Shown here one piece after another: positions 6,917 to 9,728 of a stretch of DNA of 9,728 bases. The first letter of the stretch is position 1, and the number at the start of each line of letters is the position of its first letter. This DNA is from an uncultured Ruminococcus sp. (GTDB lineage: Bacteria > Bacillota > Clostridia > Oscillospirales > Acutalibacteraceae): the NCBI GenBank assembly GCA_902803035.1, contig CADCON010000153.1, forward strand, positions 1-9,728, written 5' to 3'. The position numbers and the translations under genes were made by a program. The notes below the pieces were generated by a model. That model was not told where the DNA came from and made no database searches. It saw nothing but the letters and a program-made list of their open reading frames with translations.

Positions 6917-6945
6917 ATTATAAAGATTCAAATCGGCTTTGTCAA
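6917..6945 (-). promoter_or_regulatory. Perfect-consensus sigmaA promoter for DUF177-rpmF
   Basis: On the minus strand TTGACA (6945-6940) is followed by a 17-nt spacer and TATAAT (6922-6917). Both hexamers and the spacing match the vegetative consensus exactly. Transcription would begin near 6910, leaving a leader of about 38 nt before the DUF177 ATG. A strong constitutive promoter fits a ribosome-assembly pair. A small inverted repeat, GTATA (6891-6895) and TATAC (6900-6904), lies in the leader next to the ribosome binding site. Confidence 0.9.
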
Positions 6946-6965
6946 TAGATTTTTTAAATTTATGA

Positions 6966-7382
6966 TTACTTAATTTCAGCCAGCTTGAAAATCTCCTCGG
7001 GGAAATCGGCGGAATCGGCGGAAACCGAGAAGGTGATGTTGACTTTTGCGGAATCCGTGAGCATTTTGATTCTTGCGAGGAAACCGGTGAACTGATCGAG
7101 ATCTGTGCCGCCGATTTTGAGCGTGGAATCCACGAGGATGTCGGTGATATCGTAGTTGCCCGCGCAAAGACCGCTGATGAAGCCGTAGAAGCTGTCAAAT
7201 CCGGAAATGCTGTACCCCTCGATATTGACCAGACGCGCGTTGTGGTCTACGTCAAAGGTGAGCGTGTCGCCCTTTTCGACGCAGACGACGTTGCCCTTGG
7301 AATTGACAACCGCCTCGTGGGTGAGTTCGATGAGCTTCTTGGTCTTGCCGGAGCCTTTTTTGCCTGTGAGAAGTGTGATCAT
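6966..7382 (-). CDS. Small P-loop ATPase-like protein of unknown function
   Basis: A 138-residue protein that starts straight into a Walker A motif, MITLLTGKKGSGKTKKL (GKKGSGKT at 7-14). A likely Walker B strand is DITDILVDST, with D85 after a hydrophobic run. Further sequence includes a plausible strand at 114-121 (VNITFSVS) and a short C-terminal helix. No membrane segment, signal peptide or zinc motif is seen. Similar short proteins occur in Clostridia and are sometimes labelled PilT-like or just ATP-binding; nothing here supports a pilus role. At 138 residues it is too short for most full ATPases, so it may bind nucleotide without strong hydrolysis or act with a partner. The ATG at 7382 has a perfect AGGAGG with a 9-nt spacer. 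It sits 93 nt after pgi and before the DUF177 promoter. I do not know its role. Confidence 0.85.
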   Translation of the reverse strand: MITLLTGKKGSGKTKKLIELTHEAVVNSKGNVVCVEKGDTLTFDVDHNARLVNIEGYSISGFDSFYGFISGLCAGNYDITDILVDSTLKIGGTDLDQFTGFLARIKMLTDSAKVNITFSVSADSADFPEEIFKLAEIK

Positions 7383-7409
7383 GTTGCATGACCTCCTGAG
7401 AGTATTTTT

Positions 7410-7439
7410 ATATCAAGCGAAAATGATTCGCTTATTCAA
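7410..7439 (-). promoter_or_regulatory. Possible weak promoter with internal inverted repeat, upstream of the P-loop gene
   Basis: On the minus strand TTGAAT (7439-7434) and TGATAT (7415-7410) are 18 nt apart, a moderate match to a vegetative promoter. The spacer is nearly filled by a perfect 7-bp inverted repeat, AAGCGAA (7415-7421) and TTCGCTT (7427-7433), with a 5-nt centre. It could be an operator, an RNA hairpin, or chance. It has no T run, so it is not a convincing pgi terminator. Confidence 0.35.
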
Positions 7440-7475
7440 ACCGAATCGGGTCAGCGTATTATCGCATTATAATGA

Positions 7476-8816
7476 TTAATCGCTGAGTCTTGCTTCGAGG
7501 GCAGCCTTCTGCTCCTCATAACCGGGCTTGCCGAGAAGCGCGAACATATTTTTCTTATACGCTTCCACGCCGGGCTGATTGAAGGGATTGACGCCGAGGG
7601 TGTAGCCGGAAACGGCACACGCCTTCTCGAAGAAATAAATGAGCCAGCCAAGCTCGAATTCGTTCGCTTCCGGTACCGAAAGAATGATATTCGGCACACC
7701 GCCGTCGTTGTGGGCCAGAATGGTGCCCTGGAACGCCTTTTTGTTGATGAAGTCCATAGTCTTGCCAGCCAGGAAATTCAGTCCGTCGCCATCGCCCTCT
7801 TCGGCGTTGAGAACAAGCTCGCTCCTGGCTTTTTCGATCTGCATGACGGTTTCAAAGAGGTTGCGTCTGCCTTCCTGAATGAATTGCCCCAGCGAATGAA
7901 GATCGGTGGAGAAAATGACGGAATCCGGCAGCAGTCCCTTGTGATCCTTGCCTTCGCTCTCGCCGTACAACTGCTTCCACCACTCGCTCATCATCTGGAA
8001 GTACGGCTCATAGCTGACCAGAAGCTCGGTGGCGTAGCCCTTGCGGTACAGAATATTTCTGACGGCGGCATACTTGTAGGCGGGGTTCTGCTCAAGGTCG
8101 GTGGAGCAAAGGGAATCCTGCGCGTCCTTCGCGCCCGCCATCAGCTTGTCAATGTCGCATCCCGCGACGGCGATCGGGAGAAGGCCCACCGCTGTCAGCA
8201 CGGAGAAGCGTCCGCCCACGTCGTCCGGCACGACGAAGGTTTCATAGCCCTCCGCGTCGGCAAGCTCCTTTAAGGTGCCCTTTATCTTGTCGGTGGTGCA
8301 GAAGATTCTCTCCCTCGCGCCTTCCTTGCCGTATTTCTTCTCCAGAATGCCCCGCAGCACGCGGAAGGCAATCGCAGGCTCGGTGGTGGTGCCGGATATG
8401 GAAATCATGTTGATGGAAACGTCCTTGCCCTCGCAGAGCGCGATCACTTCATTGAGAGAGGTGGAGCTGATGGAATTGCCGGCATAGAAAATCTGAGGCG
8501 TGTCCTTGCAGAGAAGATTGTAATTGGGAGATTTCAGGAATTCAATGGCAGCTCTCGCGCCGAGGTATGAGCCGCCGATGCCGATGACGATAAAGACGTC
8601 GCTGTTCTTTCTGATGCGTTCAGCGGCAGCCTTGATCCGGGCGAATTCTTCCTTGTCATAGTCGGTGGGAAGGGTCAGCCAGCCCAGCTTGTCGTTGCCG
8701 GCGCCGTTCCCGTCGTGAAGGGTTTTATGCGAACTGGCAATCTCCGGAGCGATAGCCGTGAGTTCCTCCGCCGATACAAAACCGGCAATGTGTTTACAAT
8801 TTATTGATACAGCCAT
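7476..8816 (-). CDS. pgi: Glucose-6-phosphate isomerase
   Basis: A 446-residue cytosolic enzyme that interconverts glucose-6-phosphate and fructose-6-phosphate in glycolysis and gluconeogenesis. It has the two-SIS-domain layout of the Bacillota form: VIGIGGSYLGARA (78-89) and ISGTTTEP (140-147) bind the sugar phosphate. DDVGGRFSVLTAVG (198-211) is the first family signature, with R203. QEGRRNLFE carries the likely catalytic E315, LAHNDGGVPN follows at 367-376, and FNQPGVEAYK ends in the conserved K421. The family length is about 450, so it is complete. The open frame reaches 8879, but the ATG at 8816 has AGGAGG with a 9-nt spacer and the usual start, while the longer version would cross the predicted promoter. 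No gene lies immediately upstream in the same direction, so it starts its own transcript. Confidence 0.97.
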   Translation of the reverse strand: MAVSINCKHIAGFVSAEELTAIAPEIASSHKTLHDGNGAGNDKLGWLTLPTDYDKEEFARIKAAAERIRKNSDVFIVIGIGGSYLGARAAIEFLKSPNYNLLCKDTPQIFYAGNSISSTSLNEVIALCEGKDVSINMISISGTTTEPAIAFRVLRGILEKKYGKEGARERIFCTTDKIKGTLKELADAEGYETFVVPDDVGGRFSVLTAVGLLPIAVAGCDIDKLMAGAKDAQDSLCSTDLEQNPAYKYAAVRNILYRKGYATELLVSYEPYFQMMSEWWKQLYGESEGKDHKGLLPDSVIFSTDLHSLGQFIQEGRRNLFETVMQIEKARSELVLNAEEGDGDGLNFLAGKTMDFINKKAFQGTILAHNDGGVPNIILSVPEANEFELGWLIYFFEKACAVSGYTLGVNPFNQPGVEAYKKNMFALLGKPGYEEQKAALEARLSD

Positions 8817-8850
8817 ATAAAATAGCCTCCTAGAAAATTGATACACCAAT

Positions 8851-8879
8851 AATATACAATATCTGTCACGACTTTGCAA
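8851..8879 (-). promoter_or_regulatory. SigmaA-type promoter of pgi
   Basis: On the minus strand TTGCAA (8879-8874) and TATATT (8856-8851) are 17 nt apart. Transcription would start near 8844, about 28 nt before the pgi ATG, leaving room for the AGGAGG site. AT-rich sequence upstream (8886-8940) could act as an UP-like element. Confidence 0.65.
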
Positions 8880-8882
8880 GTC
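8870..8882. promoter_or_regulatory. Palindrome over the pgi -35, candidate operator
   Basis: GACTT (8870-8874) and AAGTC (8878-8882) form a perfect 5-bp inverted repeat around TGC. On the minus strand it is flanked by GTGAC on both sides as a short direct repeat. It overlaps the -35 TTGCAA, where a bound repressor would block RNA polymerase. I do not recognise it as the site of a known regulator, and the arm is short enough to arise by chance. Confidence 0.3.
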
Positions 8883-8965
8883 ACAGCTTGTAAAATTTGA
8901 GTTTTTTTCATCATTTTCATAATTTGTTCAAAATTCGTCTTCTTCCTCCGGCATTTCACGCCTGC
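8883..8965. other. AT-rich gap upstream of pgi, no gene seen
   Basis: Between the pgi promoter and the first recognisable kinase remnant the sequence is AT-rich up to about 8940 (runs of T and A), then turns GC-rich and coding-like. I see no open frame with a ribosome binding site and no repeat. The composition change near 8940 probably marks where the decayed kinase was cut. Confidence 0.5.
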
Positions 8966-9268
8966 CGCGAAAAGACAACCCGCATCCTTCAGAATCTGAT
9001 CCGCAACTCATTCACCACTCCGCCGGCGACATTACGGTGGATGTCACCGAATCCGGCGGTGCCGCGCGTCTGATCATTTCCAACCCCGTCAAGGACGCCT
9101 CCTCCATTCAACCCGAAGGGCTGTTCGACCGCTTCTGCACCGCGGAATAATCCCGCCGCCAATCCACGGGGCCGGGGGCTTTCCAATGTCCGCATTCTCG
9201 CCGGCGGGCATATCCTTTCCATCACCGTCGCGCTGCCGGGGGCGCAGGATTCCGGACCCGCCCGGTAA
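8966..9268 (+). pseudogene. Decayed C-terminal fragment of a sensor histidine kinase (HATPase domain)
   Basis: This is the only plus-strand gene trace. Reading across three segments restores a histidine kinase ATPase domain. RILQNLIRNSFT (8981-9016) is the N-box. HSAGDITVDV, RLIISNPV and LFDRFCTAE (9016-9147) follow in a second frame. SRRQSTG comes next, then RGLSNVRILAG and ILSITVALPG in the first frame again, ending at TAA 9266-9268. Lesions seen: a one-base loss near 9016, an in-frame TAA at 9148-9150 where family members have D/K-type residues, a one-base gain in the G run near 9169-9171 that restores the frame, and a deletion of roughly ten residues near 9205. The dimerisation, sensor and membrane parts are absent upstream. 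It converges on the serine hydrolase gene. Minus-strand open frames over this stretch are shadows of it. Confidence 0.75.
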
Positions 9269-9316
9269 AAAAAGCTTCGCCGTGGAATGACGTTTGTCTT
9301 CCCGCCGAAGCCTTTT
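9267..9316 (-). terminator. Terminator of the serine hydrolase gene, possibly shared with the kinase remnant
   Basis: GCTTCG (9274-9279) pairs with CGAAGC (9306-9311). A seven-T run (9273-9267) follows on the minus strand, right after the hydrolase stop at 9327. The plus strand has CTTTTA after the stem, and the kinase remnant's stop codon overlaps the left edge, so it probably once served both convergent genes. The 26-nt loop is long but within range. Confidence 0.7.
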
Positions 9317-9326
9317 ACAATATGCG

Positions 9327-9728
9327 TCAATTTTTGTCAATCAGATCGGCGTAGCACTTCTGGGTGAGCTGCTGGCAGACCTTGTAGAAATGGTTGTCGT
9401 CAAAGGTGCCCCACGCCCCGCTGGTCATGACCACGCAGCCGCTCTTCTGCTTCTCGTCATAGCAGACGCTCGCGTAAACGCCGTAGGCATTGCCGCCGTG
9501 GTAGTACATATCATGCCCCGGAACGAAATTGGTGCTTTTCTTGAATCCAAGACAGTAGCGGAATTTGTCGTCCTTGAGATATTCCTTCTCGACCTCCTTG
9601 ACCGCCTCCTTCGACAGCACCCGGATATTGCCGTACATTCCGTCATTGACGAAAATCGAAATCAGCTTGGCGTAATCCTTCGGGCTGATGAGCAGGCTTC
9701 CCTGCGCCAGAATATAGGTGTCTCCCGG
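9327..9728 (-). CDS. Beta-lactamase-fold serine hydrolase, C-terminal part only
   Basis: Partial gene: 133 codons up to the stop; the start lies beyond the right edge. The visible part matches the C-terminal half of the class C beta-lactamase/penicillin-binding-protein-like family (PF00144). GSLLISPKDYAKLISIFVND corresponds to the usual L.S..D.a.f...L..G stretch, followed by the RVLSKEAV equivalent of rLLs.etv. YYHGGNAYGVYASVCYDEK is the HxG/KTG-type motif region on the active-site strand. VVMTSGAWG replaces the usual final VVVLxN. The catalytic SxxK and YxN lie upstream and cannot be checked. Such proteins include peptidases, esterases and cell-wall hydrolases; resistance cannot be claimed. 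Ends at a hairpin terminator. Whether it has a signal peptide or transmembrane anchor is not visible. Confidence 0.82.
   Translation of the reverse strand, partial: PGDTYILAQGSLLISPKDYAKLISIFVNDGMYGNIRVLSKEAVKEVEKEYLKDDKFRYCLGFKKSTNFVPGHDMYYHGGNAYGVYASVCYDEKQKSGCVVMTSGAWGTFDDNHFYKVCQQLTQKCYADLIDKN

Noticed and set aside
8817..8879. N-terminal extension of pgi by 21 residues
   Set aside because: It would cover the promoter, has no ribosome binding site, and the ATG at 8816 has an ideal one.
8940..9326. Insertion sequence or attachment site as the cause of the kinase truncation
   Set aside because: I see no terminal inverted repeats, target duplication or transposase residues; plain deletion and decay explain it.
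8989..9340. Two overlapping minus-strand open frames of 83-113 codons beside the serine hydrolase
   Set aside because: They lie opposite the kinase remnant, have no ribosome binding site or family-like sequence, and cross the hydrolase terminator.
9327..9728. Antibiotic-resistance beta-lactamase
   Set aside because: Only the C-terminal half is visible, the catalytic SxxK and YxN are off the window, and the family is mostly peptidases and esterases.
1..9728. CRISPR array, tRNA, rRNA, riboswitch or a defence system
   Set aside because: I found no spaced direct repeats, no cloverleaf-like sequence, no riboswitch core I could recognise, and no defence-type gene. The locus is core housekeeping.

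Overview
The window carries a run of housekeeping genes from a Gram-positive anaerobe, almost certainly class Clostridia (Bacillota) and possibly Oscillospirales. The reasons are strong GGAGG-type ribosome binding sites, the order DUF177-rpmF, then a PDZ/radical-SAM DUF512 protein, der, plsY and gpsA, a Bacillota-type glucose-6-phosphate isomerase, and GC-rich codon use (roughly 55-58% by eye). Every intact gene is read from the minus strand, so transcription runs from high to low coordinates. The only plus-strand gene trace is a dead one.

Layout in the direction of transcription: (i) the C-terminal part of a beta-lactamase-fold serine hydrolase (9728-9327), ended by a hairpin terminator; (ii) a decayed plus-strand histidine kinase C-terminus (about 8966-9268) converging on that terminator; (iii) pgi (8816-7476) with a good promoter and a small palindrome over its -35; (iv) a small P-loop protein of unknown function (7382-6966); (v) a perfect-consensus promoter (TTGACA-17-TATAAT) driving DUF177/YceD-rpmF, closed by an elaborate hairpin terminator; (vi) the block DUF512-der-plsY-gpsA-HAD phosphatase (6034-584), with genes 15-114 nt apart; (vii) a terminator, then a separate promoter for a TM1586-type nitroreductase that runs off the left edge.

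The genes connect as follows. DUF177 and rpmF serve 50S ribosome assembly, and Der is a 50S maturation GTPase. GpsA makes sn-glycerol-3-phosphate and PlsY acylates it, which are consecutive steps of phospholipid synthesis. Pgi supplies glycolysis and gluconeogenesis. The window is therefore a growth-linked core locus rather than a defence or mobile island. I found no CRISPR array, insertion sequence, tRNA or rRNA.

Several reading frames have an upstream GTG or TTG that extends the open frame, but the Shine-Dalgarno sequence points to a shorter start. I used the shorter starts for HAD, Der, DUF512, DUF177 and Pgi. The points most worth a second look are the multiply broken histidine kinase, an AT-rich patch of about 130 bp inside the DUF512 gene, the branched hairpin between rpmF and the DUF512 gene, and the long acidic tail on PlsY.
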